Origin: Larkinella sp. C7
GTDB taxonomy: Bacteria > Bacteroidota > Bacteroidia > Cytophagales > Spirosomataceae
Direction of reading: 5' to 3'
Assembly: GCF_006149005.1 (NCBI RefSeq)
Contig: NZ_VBSL01000020.1
Span: 1-64,000, forward strand
Length of the DNA stretch: 64,000 nt
Shown here in pieces: positions 26,396 through 33,540 of this stretch. Numbering within the stretch: position 1 is the stretch's first letter; each line of letters opens with the position of its first letter. The position numbers and the translations under genes are program-made. The notes beneath the pieces were generated by a model. The model saw only the letters and a list, made by a program, of their open reading frames with translations, was not told where the DNA came from and ran no database searches.

Positions 26396-26409
26396 AGATT
26401 AATGAGTTT

Positions 26410-26482
26410 ACGGTTTTCGGTTTAGAGTTTTCGCCGGGCCACCGAAACGTCGGCCCGGCGAAAACTCTAAACCGAAAACCGT
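26410..26482. repeat. 31-bp perfect palindrome between the thioredoxin gene and proC
   Basis: Arms 26410-26440 and 26452-26482 are perfect reverse complements of 31 bp around an 11-nt loop. The outer arm sequence (ACGGTTTTCGGTTTAGAG) resembles the GTTTACGGTTT words of the palindrome near 29200. It sits between two same-strand genes and has no T-tract. Confidence 0.9.
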
Positions 26483-26484
26483 CA

Positions 26485-27633
26485 TTATTTGTCCAGAATA
26501 CTTCCCAGCTTTTGCACCAATGCTTCGCCCCGCAGGTTTTTGGCGATGATTTTTCCTTCTTTATCCAGCAGATAGGTGGTGGGAATGACCTGAACCGAAT
26601 ACTGCTGAGCCACCGCCGAACTGCCATTTTTCTTGCCCAGAACGTTGGTCCAGACCATACCGTCGGCTTCAATGGCTTTCAGCCAGGCATTTTTGTTGTC
26701 GTCGAGCGAAATGCTGTAAATCTCAAAGCCCTTCTCCTTGTATTTATTGTACATCCGAACCACATTCGGGTTTTCCTGACGACAGGGGCCGCACCAGGAC
26801 GCCCAGAAATCGATGAGCACATACTTCCCGCGCAACGAGGACAGACTTACTACCTGACCCTTTGTATCTTCCAGGGTGATGTCCGGTGCCATCGCTCCTT
26901 CCACCACGGCGACCTGCGTGGCCTGAGTGGCCATTTCGCTTTTGGCCATCGTTACGAAGTTGATGAAAGCCTTGGCCTGTTTGCCGGTCAGATTGGCTTT
27001 CTGCATCTGGTCTGCCAGGGCTTCATAGAGGGGGAAATGCTCTTTCGGATCCAGGTATTTGAGCGCAATCATGGCCACACTGGAGATTCCCATTTGCGGA
27101 ATCAGCGCTTTGATGGTGTCGATGACCTGCTTGTTGGTTGCCATCACTTCCCGGTCAATCGCTTCGCCTTTTTTGAGGTCATTTTTTTCAGCAGCCGCAG
27201 CCGCCTGCTTCTGCCACTCTTTGGATTTTTTCAGCATCATGGCGTCGATGGCCACAATTTTGGGATAAAACTCCATGTTGACCGAGCCTTTTACCCGAAG
27301 CTTGTCTTTGTCTTTCAAATCGGCCGTCACGGTCAGGTTTTCTCCTCCTTCCACCAGCAAGCTCGTGAATTGCTCATTGGCCAGGTTCAGCTTGTAAAAA
27401 CTCCCGCCGTTCGTTTCGTTGCCTTTCAGCGAAAAGCTCCCGCTGGGGTCGATCTGGGTGGAGTCAATCCGCTTCGACACTTTCTCATTCGTTTCCAAAT
27501 AGGCTTTGCTGCCCGGTTTGGCATTTTGAACGGTACCTTTTACGGTAAATTCTTTCCCGGCAGTCTGGGCAAAAGCCGCCAGTGGCAGGGCTAAACCCAC
27601 TAAAACGACGAATCCGATCCGATTTTTTTTCAT
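26485..27633 (-). CDS. secreted thioredoxin-like protein with DUF4369 domain (TlpA/ResA type)
   Basis: The 382-residue protein has a signal peptide ending at FAQ (residue 23), an N-terminal DUF4369-like beta domain (about 28-125), a helical linker rich in Lys and Ala, and a C-terminal AhpC/TSA-thioredoxin domain (about 240-382) with the active-site WASWCGPCRQENP. Such proteins are periplasmic or outer-membrane-associated disulfide reductases common in Bacteroidetes. The CGPC motif is intact, and a cis-proline lies in VIPTTYLLD. It follows gatB by 12 nt, so it is probably cotranscribed, but no functional link with tRNA amidation is evident. Confidence 0.9.
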   Translation of the reverse strand: MKKNRIGFVVLVGLALPLAAFAQTAGKEFTVKGTVQNAKPGSKAYLETNEKVSKRIDSTQIDPSGSFSLKGNETNGGSFYKLNLANEQFTSLLVEGGENLTVTADLKDKDKLRVKGSVNMEFYPKIVAIDAMMLKKSKEWQKQAAAAAEKNDLKKGEAIDREVMATNKQVIDTIKALIPQMGISSVAMIALKYLDPKEHFPLYEALADQMQKANLTGKQAKAFINFVTMAKSEMATQATQVAVVEGAMAPDITLEDTKGQVVSLSSLRGKYVLIDFWASWCGPCRQENPNVVRMYNKYKEKGFEIYSISLDDNKNAWLKAIEADGMVWTNVLGKKNGSSAVAQQYSVQVIPTTYLLDKEGKIIAKNLRGEALVQKLGSILDK

Positions 27634-27645
27634 TTTACCTGTACG

Positions 27646-29145
27646 TTATAACGGAGAAGACAACGATTTTTGAAGCAATTCATTGGTCAGTTTGGGGTCC
27701 GCGCTGCCTTTCGATTTTTTCATCACCTCGCCCACAAACAAGCCCAGCAACCCTTTTTTACCCTTTTTGTATTCTTTTACTTTATCGGGCCAGGCTGCCA
27801 GCACCTCATCTACCAACGCTTGCAACGTATCGGTATTGCTGTTTTGCACCAAATTCTGCTCCTGCGCCACCTGCTCCGGCGATTTCTCCGGGTGTTCAAT
27901 CAGAGCCGGGAAAATCCGCTGGCTGGCGGTCGAGAAACTGACTTTTCCCGAATCGACTAAGGTAATCAGTTCCGCCAGTTTTTCGGCTGAAAGCGGAAAC
28001 TGGCCATCCCGCAGCGATTTTTCGGACAACTGGGCTTTCACCGGCCCCATAATCCAGTTGGAAACCGCCTTGTAATTCGTCGTTAACTGACTGACGGCTT
28101 CAAAATAATCTGCCAGTTCTTTCACGTCGGCCAACAGAGCCGCATCATATTCCGGCAAACCGTAGTGATTCAGTAACTTATCATGCCGTTCTTTCGGCAA
28201 AGCAGGCATGTTGGCGCGGATTTCAGCCAGCCATTCGTCCGATACCAGAACCGGACTCAGATCCGGGTCCGGAAAATACCGGTAATCGTTCATGGTTTCT
28301 TTCATCCGCATGCCGTGGGTCAGGCCGGTCGTGGCGTCGAACATGCGGGTTTCCTGAACGATGGTGCCGCCGGTTTCGATCGTTTCCACCTGCCGCCGTA
28401 ACTCGGACTCAATGGCCCGCTGGACGTTTCGGATGGAGTTCATATTTTTGATCTCGACTTTCGTACCGAACTCCTCTTCACCCCACAAACGCACCGAAAC
28501 GTTGACATCGCAGCGCAGCGAGCCCTCTTCCATGTTGCCGTCGCAAATGTCCAGATAACGCACGAGCCGCCGGACTTCCGTCAGGTACGCAGCCGCTTCT
28601 TCCGCACTGCGAATCACGGGGTCAGTTACCATTTCGATCAGGGGCGTCCCGGCGCGGTTATAATCCAGGACGGTATGCCAGTCACCGTCGTGAATCGATT
28701 TTCCCGCATCTTCCTCCAAATGAATGTGATGCAGAAAAACCGTCTTTTCAACCGGCTGCCCATCGGCATCTTTGAATTTTACCGGAACGCCCCCCCCCAC
28801 GCAAATCGGCGTTTTATCCTGCGATAGCTGGTAGCCTTTCGGCAGGTCGGGATAGAAGTAGTTTTTCCGGGCAAAAAGATTGTAGGACGTTATCGCCGAC
28901 TGACAGGCCAACCCCATTCGAACCGCCAGTTCGACGGCTTTGCGGTTGAGTTTGGGCAGGGTGCCCGGATGCCCCAGCGTGATGACGCTGATGTTGGTAT
29001 TGGGTTCGCTGCCGAACTGATTGGAATCGGCGGCAAAGATTTTCGTTGCCGTCAGGAGCTGGCAGTGAACTTCCAGACCAATCACCAGCTCGTAATTGGC
29101 CAGCACCGCAGCGGATACCGTCTTTTCAGCCGTTTCAGAAACCAT
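27646..29145 (-). CDS. gatB: aspartyl/glutamyl-tRNA amidotransferase subunit B
   Basis: GatB is the tRNA-binding and kinase subunit of the GatCAB complex, which converts misacylated Glu-tRNA(Gln) or Asp-tRNA(Asn) to the correct aminoacyl-tRNA. The 499-residue protein has YELVIGLEVHCQL near residue 18, the GatB signature DYNRAGTPLIEMVTDP near 160, and a C-terminal YqeY-like helical domain (about 350-499). The ATG at 29145 leaves a 17-residue N-terminal tail typical of the phylum. GatA and GatC are not in the window, as is common when gat genes are scattered. Confidence 0.96.
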   Translation of the reverse strand: MVSETAEKTVSAAVLANYELVIGLEVHCQLLTATKIFAADSNQFGSEPNTNISVITLGHPGTLPKLNRKAVELAVRMGLACQSAITSYNLFARKNYFYPDLPKGYQLSQDKTPICVGGGVPVKFKDADGQPVEKTVFLHHIHLEEDAGKSIHDGDWHTVLDYNRAGTPLIEMVTDPVIRSAEEAAAYLTEVRRLVRYLDICDGNMEEGSLRCDVNVSVRLWGEEEFGTKVEIKNMNSIRNVQRAIESELRRQVETIETGGTIVQETRMFDATTGLTHGMRMKETMNDYRYFPDPDLSPVLVSDEWLAEIRANMPALPKERHDKLLNHYGLPEYDAALLADVKELADYFEAVSQLTTNYKAVSNWIMGPVKAQLSEKSLRDGQFPLSAEKLAELITLVDSGKVSFSTASQRIFPALIEHPEKSPEQVAQEQNLVQNSNTDTLQALVDEVLAAWPDKVKEYKKGKKGLLGLFVGEVMKKSKGSADPKLTNELLQKSLSSPL

Positions 29146-29511
29146 GAAGCTATGTTGTGGTAAGATTTATGGTTTTCAGTTTACAGTTTACGGTTTACGG
29201 TGGCTGACGCGTCCTAATCGTGCGTCAGCCACCGTAAACCGTAAACCGAATACCGTAAACCGTTACTCTGCAAAGATACGGTTAAAATCTCATTTCACTA
29301 TTCAGGGGACTACTTGTAAAAAACCGCTTTTTGTTGAACAATTTTGATACAAACGATCATTATAAAAACAACTTTTTCAATCCCGATTTGACGGTAAAAC
29401 AGTGTATACAAATAAGTTATAAATTTATTATCGAAATATTGTGACTGTAACATGAGCAATCTTCCAATTATTGAATTGCACTTTGTCCATTTATCAAAAC
29501 ATAATACAACC
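29146..29511. other. 366-bp intergenic region with palindrome, otherwise featureless
   Basis: Divergent spacer between gatB and a small secreted protein gene. It holds the palindrome described separately (about 29170-29262). The rest is AT-rich, with no convincing promoter, RNA or reading frame on either strand. Confidence 0.6.
29186..29246. repeat. 25-bp perfect palindrome upstream of gatB
   Basis: Arms 29186-29210 and 29222-29246 are perfect reverse complements of 25 bp (core CGGTTTACGGTGGCTGACGC) with an 11-nt loop, extended imperfectly on both sides by further GTTTACGG/CCGTAAAC words to about 29170-29262. It lies about 40 nt upstream of the gatB ATG. Confidence 0.88.
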
Positions 29512-29937
29512 ATGAAAAGGAAAATTTACAAGCACATGAATCTAAAAAAAGCCCTGCTGATGCTGGCCTTGGCGGGCGGTTTTTCCCTGTATTCGGCGCA
29601 GGCCCAAACGCTGGAAGATCTGTCCCGGACGGCAAAGGAGGATCCGGTCTTGCAGTTGGCGTTTCGGGAAGTGAGTAATCTGAAGTTCCGGATTGAAGTT
29701 ACCCAGCCGTTCCAGCTTCTTCACGATGCTGTCAGCGTGTTTATTCTCAGTAACGACCGGCAAATTTTGTATGCCAACACGTACTCCCACCACGCGCTGA
29801 GAATCACGACGTTCGACCTTTCTACTTTGCAGGATGGGACGTATGGCTTTGAAGTGCGCTCGGGCAGCAAACGGGTGACGAAATTGTTTGATATCAAAAC
29901 CAAATCAAAACGGGTGGTTTTGGCCCGGAATAACTAG
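29512..29937 (+). CDS. small secreted protein of unknown function
   Basis: The 141-residue product starts at ATG 29512 (or 29536). The longer frame from 29452 adds residues that would precede a signal peptide and is less likely. Residues 1-32 form a signal peptide (LKKALLMLALAGGFSLYSAQAQ). The mature part alternates short hydrophobic strands (FRIEVTQPFQL, VSVFILSNDRQILY, TYGFEVRSGSKRVTKLFDIKT) and looks like a small beta-sandwich, similar in style to periplasmic domains of Bacteroidetes adhesins. I do not recognise a family. It is followed by a strong bidirectional terminator. Confidence 0.75.
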   Translation: MKRKIYKHMNLKKALLMLALAGGFSLYSAQAQTLEDLSRTAKEDPVLQLAFREVSNLKFRIEVTQPFQLLHDAVSVFILSNDRQILYANTYSHHALRITTFDLSTLQDGTYGFEVRSGSKRVTKLFDIKTKSKRVVLARNN

Positions 29938-29943
29938 TAGTTG

Positions 29944-29994
29944 GGGCAGTAAAAAACGGCTCGATGCCCTGCATCGGGCCGTTTTTTACTGCCC
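29944..29994. terminator. bidirectional intrinsic terminator
   Basis: A 23-bp near-perfect hairpin (29944-29966 with 29972-29994) includes A- and T-runs on opposite sides of the GC core (GGGCAGTAAAAAACGGC and its complement), so it can end transcription from both the small secreted gene and crtB, which converge here. The crtB stop codon lies in the right arm. Confidence 0.8.
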
Positions 29995-30822
29995 GCTCCA
30001 CCGAAACCGCACGTAGGTCTGGGCCAGCAGCGCGATTTTCTTCATGTCCGGCACCCGAATGCGCTCCTCCTGAATCCGGGAAGCGGGTATCTGCTTGATT
30101 TTGTTGAACAGGGTCTGGTAGTAGGTATACGCCAGGTGAACGCCCATCCGAGCCCCGCGCGGGAGGTTCAGAATGCCAGCGTAGGCTTCGTCGAAATCCT
30201 GCTGAATGTCCTTCTCAATGAGCCGTTTGGCATCTTTCGTAAACTCGCTGAAATTGACGCCCGGAAAATAGACCCGTCCCCGGTCGATGTAATCGTCTTT
30301 CAGATCGCGCAGAAAATTGACCTTCTGAAAAGCCGCCCCCAGCTTGCGGGCGGGTTCTTTCAATCGGTCGAACATCGCCAGGTCACCTTCGCAGAACACC
30401 CGCAAACACATCAACCCCACCACTTCGGCCGAACCATAAATGTATTCCTGGTAGCTGTTGTCGGTGTACTTGTTAACATACAAATCCATTTCCATGCTTT
30501 TCAGAAAGGCATCGATCAGCTCCCGTTCAATACGATATTCCCTAACAACCCACTGAAACGAGTGTAGAATGGGATTCAGGCTGATGCCGTCGGCAATGGC
30601 TTCGTAGGTATCTTTCTTGAATTTTTCCAGTAAATACTTTTGGTCGTAGTTGTAAAACGTGTCCACAATTTCGTCGGCATACCGGACAAAACCATAAACG
30701 GCATAAATCGGAAAGTGGAATTTACGGTCCAGGGTTTTAATTCCCAACGTGAATGAGGTGCTGTAATGTTCGGTGATCAGCTTGCTGCACTCTAACGCGG
30801 TTCGGTTGAATAACTCGATCAT
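29986..30822 (-). CDS. crtB: phytoene synthase
   Basis: CrtB joins two geranylgeranyl diphosphates to make phytoene, the first carotenoid-specific step. The 278-residue protein belongs to the squalene/phytoene synthase family. Both aspartate-rich motifs are visible: RYADEIVD with D50 and D54, and FLRDLKDDYIDRGR near residue 170. The EYIYGSAEVVGLMCL segment is also conserved. It is 71 nt downstream of the crtI-like desaturase on the same strand, forming the usual crtI-crtB pair. Confidence 0.93.
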   Translation of the reverse strand: MIELFNRTALECSKLITEHYSTSFTLGIKTLDRKFHFPIYAVYGFVRYADEIVDTFYNYDQKYLLEKFKKDTYEAIADGISLNPILHSFQWVVREYRIERELIDAFLKSMEMDLYVNKYTDNSYQEYIYGSAEVVGLMCLRVFCEGDLAMFDRLKEPARKLGAAFQKVNFLRDLKDDYIDRGRVYFPGVNFSEFTKDAKRLIEKDIQQDFDEAYAGILNLPRGARMGVHLAYTYYQTLFNKIKQIPASRIQEERIRVPDMKKIALLAQTYVRFRWSGQ

Positions 30823-30892
30823 AAGGGTTCGTTGGTGGGCTGTACCTCTTCAAACAGACGCAGGAACAGCTAGTCGTTCGTATATTTTTTTG

Positions 30893-32374
30893 TCAAGCTC
30901 GTTGCCCAAATTCTTTGTTGACCTCATCCGCCACCACCAATCCGGAAATTAGCGAGGGCGGGACGCCCGGCCCCGGAACGGTCAATTGGCCCGTGTAAAA
31001 CAGGTTATGAACGCGTTTACTCTTCAATCCCGGCTTCAGAATAGCCGTCTGCCTCAGCGTGTTCGCCAATCCGTAGGCATTGCCCCGGAAGGCATTGTAG
31101 TCGGCGATGAAATTGCTGTGGGCATAGCTGCGTTTGAAAACGACGTGATCCCGAATGGTTTCACCCACATACGCTTCCAGCCGATCCATCACCAGGTTGT
31201 AATAATATTCCCGCGTTTCTTCGGGGTCGTTCAGGTCCGGGGCCACCGGAATCAGGATGAACAGATTTTCCATGCCCGCCGGTGCCACACCCGGGTCGGT
31301 TTTCGACGGGGCCGAAACATAAAACAGCGGTTTCGTGGGCCACTGCGGTTTTTCGTAAATTTCGTGGGCGTGTAGCCCGAAATCTTCATCGAAAAACAGA
31401 TTGTGGTGCTTCAAACGCGGCACCCGCCGGTCAACGCCCAGGTAAAACAGCAACGACGATGGGGCCATCACCCGGCTTTTCCAGTACCGGTCATCGTAAT
31501 TTCGGTAGTCGGGCGTCAGCAATTTGCTGTCCACATGCTCATAATCAGCCCCGGCCACCACCACATCGGCCTCAAAAGTTCCCTGGTACGTTTCGACTTT
31601 GTTGGCAATACCATTTGTTACACCAATTTGTTTAACCGGATGGTTCAATAAAATCTTCACGCCCTTCTCCTCAGCCAGTTTCACCATCGCTTTCACGATT
31701 TCGTGCATGCCACCCATCGGATACCAGGTTCCCATCGAAATTTCGGCATAGTTCATCAGGCTATACATCGCGGGCGTGTTAGCCGGCGTTGCGCCCAGAA
31801 ACAAAATCGGAAACTCCATCAACTGCAAAAGCCGCTCATTCGTGAAATATTTACGAATATGGCTCGAAAACGATTGAAACACGTCCAGCCGCATCACATC
31901 CTGCAACAACTTCAGGCTCATGAATTCCGACACCCGCCGGCTCGGTTTCCAGACAAACTGATTGATCCCGACATCATATTTATAAGCCGCCTGCTCCAGA
32001 AATTCGAGCAACCGCCGACTCGCACCCGGTTCCATCTGTTCAAAAACCGCCTGAATGTTTTCGACACCCGCGGGCAGATCGACGGCATCATTGGCCCCAA
32101 AGACGACCGTATACGACGGATCGAGTCGCACGAGCTTGTAATAATCCGACGGTTTTTTACCAAAACGACCAAAATAGGTTTCAAACACGTCGGGCATCCA
32201 ATACCAGCTCGGCCCCATGTCGAACACAAACCCGTCTTGCTCAAACAGGCGGGCACGACCACCCGCCTGGCTGTTTTTTTCCAGAATCGTAACTTCAAAC
32301 CCCTTATCGGCCAGACTCGTAGCCGCCGACAAACCGGCAAAACCGGCTCCTATAACAATGACGTGTTTTGACAT
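30893..32374 (-). CDS. crtI: phytoene desaturase family protein
   Basis: CrtI-type flavoenzymes introduce double bases of conjugation into phytoene to give coloured carotenoids such as lycopene. The 493-residue protein begins SKHVIVIGAGFAGLSAATSL, an N-terminal FAD-binding Rossmann motif, and has LEKNSQAGGRARLF soon after. The C-terminus holds the family signature NLFYTGQLTVPGPGVPPSL. I chose ATG 32374. The longer frame to 32521 runs through the terminator hairpin and adds nothing conserved. Members of this family also include hydroxyneurosporene and other carotenoid desaturases, so the exact step is inferred from the adjacent crtB. Confidence 0.92.
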   Translation of the reverse strand: MSKHVIVIGAGFAGLSAATSLADKGFEVTILEKNSQAGGRARLFEQDGFVFDMGPSWYWMPDVFETYFGRFGKKPSDYYKLVRLDPSYTVVFGANDAVDLPAGVENIQAVFEQMEPGASRRLLEFLEQAAYKYDVGINQFVWKPSRRVSEFMSLKLLQDVMRLDVFQSFSSHIRKYFTNERLLQLMEFPILFLGATPANTPAMYSLMNYAEISMGTWYPMGGMHEIVKAMVKLAEEKGVKILLNHPVKQIGVTNGIANKVETYQGTFEADVVVAGADYEHVDSKLLTPDYRNYDDRYWKSRVMAPSSLLFYLGVDRRVPRLKHHNLFFDEDFGLHAHEIYEKPQWPTKPLFYVSAPSKTDPGVAPAGMENLFILIPVAPDLNDPEETREYYYNLVMDRLEAYVGETIRDHVVFKRSYAHSNFIADYNAFRGNAYGLANTLRQTAILKPGLKSKRVHNLFYTGQLTVPGPGVPPSLISGLVVADEVNKEFGQRA

Positions 32375-32425
32375 GTGTAAAAGTTTAGCCCCTATGTACC
32401 CATAGCCAGGCGGGGGTAATAAACG

Positions 32426-32453
32426 CAAAAAAGACGGATTGAAAAATCCGTCT
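32426..32453 (-). terminator. intrinsic terminator after the ECF sigma gene
   Basis: On the minus strand a 9-bp stem (AGACGGATT/AATCCGTCT, 32432-32440 with 32445-32453) with a 4-nt loop is followed by six Ts. It lies between the sigma gene and crtI and would separate their transcripts. Confidence 0.7.
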
Positions 32454-32466
32454 CTCGCTCTAACCA

Positions 32467-32617
32467 AAAAAGTTAGACGGAAACCATCTAACTTTTCGGA
32501 ACCTTCCTCTTTTTTAACCAAAAACTACTCAATCAAATGCTTTTTGAGAATCAAGAAGTTAGACAAGAGAATAAAGACTTCTTTACTAACTTCCGAATGG
32601 TCCTTTCTCTCTTGTCT
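32467..32617. repeat. composite palindromes between sigma factor gene and crtI
   Basis: Two further hairpins lie here. One (about 32467-32496) pairs AAAAGTTAGA with TCTAACTTTT and is followed by Ts on the minus strand. The other pairs AGACAAGAGA (32561-32570) with TCTCTTGTCT (32608-32617), with an inner GAAGTTAG/CTAACTTC stem. The AGACAAGAGA word recurs in palindromes near 58350 and 61040. Confidence 0.75.
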
Positions 32618-32634
32618 ATCCTCTTCTTTCTCGT

Positions 32635-33147
32635 TTACGCCTGATAAGCGTAAACTTTTAATTTATCTTTCAGCTCTTTACGAGCGATGTGAATGCGGTT
32701 TTTAACGGTTCCAATGGGAATATCCAGACGGGCTGCAATTTCGTGGTATTTAAAACCCCGGAAATGCATCATAAACGGTGTCCGGTACGTATCATCCAGT
32801 GCATTGACGGCCCGGTTGATGTCGTCCTGTGCAAAAGACGAATACGCGGTATTGTCCGTGCTACTTTCCATCGAATTGATGTAGTGCAGATTGTCCGTCG
32901 TGTCGATGAACGTATTCTTCCGCACCATTCTTTGGTAGTTAGTGATGAAGGTATTTTTCATGATGGTATACAACCACGCTTTCAGGTTTGTACCATCCGT
33001 ATATTTATCGCGGTTCGTAAAAGCCTTTAATAAAGTGTCCTGCAATAAGTCGTTTGCATCTTCAACATCCTTCGTCAAACGCAGAGCAAATGGCTTCAGC
33101 GACTTTGAAACTTTGCCGATGTTGTAGGTAAATTCAAGTGCTGTCAT
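32635..33147 (-). CDS. ECF-type RNA polymerase sigma factor
   Basis: The 170-residue protein has sigma-70 region 2 (about 15-85: DANDLLQDTLLKAF and NLKAWLYTIMKNTFI) and region 4 (about 110-165: the helix-turn-helix with HEIAARLDIPIGTVKNRI). Regions 1 and 3 are absent, as in ECF sigma factors. No anti-sigma gene is adjacent. It lies upstream of crtI-crtB on the same strand but separated by terminators, so control of carotenoid synthesis, known for other ECF sigma factors in light or stress response, is only an inference. Confidence 0.92.
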   Translation of the reverse strand: MTALEFTYNIGKVSKSLKPFALRLTKDVEDANDLLQDTLLKAFTNRDKYTDGTNLKAWLYTIMKNTFITNYQRMVRKNTFIDTTDNLHYINSMESSTDNTAYSSFAQDDINRAVNALDDTYRTPFMMHFRGFKYHEIAARLDIPIGTVKNRIHIARKELKDKLKVYAYQA

Positions 33148-33540
33148 GATCTATAAGTCGTTTTTTGTTGAATCAATTCTGTATATCCAGTAGACAACAA
33201 TGTAACCAAATCTTACTTTTTTTTGATTGGCCAGCACTCTACTGATTTAACTAATTGATAAACAGTATTTTACATATACCGAAACGAGCAAGCGGGTAAC
33301 CATGCCAAACGATGTCAAAGAACAACCTGTAGAAAAAATACCACAGTGTGTGGAATCGCGCACCACACTTTGTTTAATCTTTCCCAAAAATAGTTAAACA
33401 AAACTTACAAACAAGGTTTTTGCCCACTTTCTCCGCATTTCATTTGACGCAGCAACCGTGGAAATAACCAGTCTGCATATTGCAACGCAGTTGCAAAAAA
33501 TGTAATTTTGTAACTTGCCAGAATTTGTAACTATCTGAAA
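33148..33540. other. 393-bp divergent spacer with one clear promoter
   Basis: This AT-rich region separates the sigma factor gene from the TonB receptor gene. The right end carries the promoter and palindrome described separately. The left 330 bp show no confident promoter, RNA or reading frame. Confidence 0.6.
33480..33510 (+). promoter_or_regulatory. TonB-receptor promoter with an operator-like palindrome in the spacer
   Basis: TTG (33480-33482), 20 nt, then TAATTTTG (33503-33510) is a consensus Bacteroidetes promoter. The sequence TTGCAAC-GCA-GTTGCAA (33480-33496) is a perfect 7-3-7 palindrome that includes the -33 element and fills most of the spacer. A protein bound there would block RNA polymerase, so it is a candidate repressor operator, perhaps for a Fur/Zur-type metal regulator. 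Confidence 0.65.

Noticed and set aside
32375-32521. Long N-terminus of the phytoene desaturase
   Set aside because: The extra 49 residues are encoded by terminator hairpin sequence. The FAD-binding N-terminus begins right after ATG 32374.
32439-32705. 88-codon plus-strand frame between crtI and the sigma gene
   Set aside because: It reads across terminator hairpins and into the antisense of the sigma gene.
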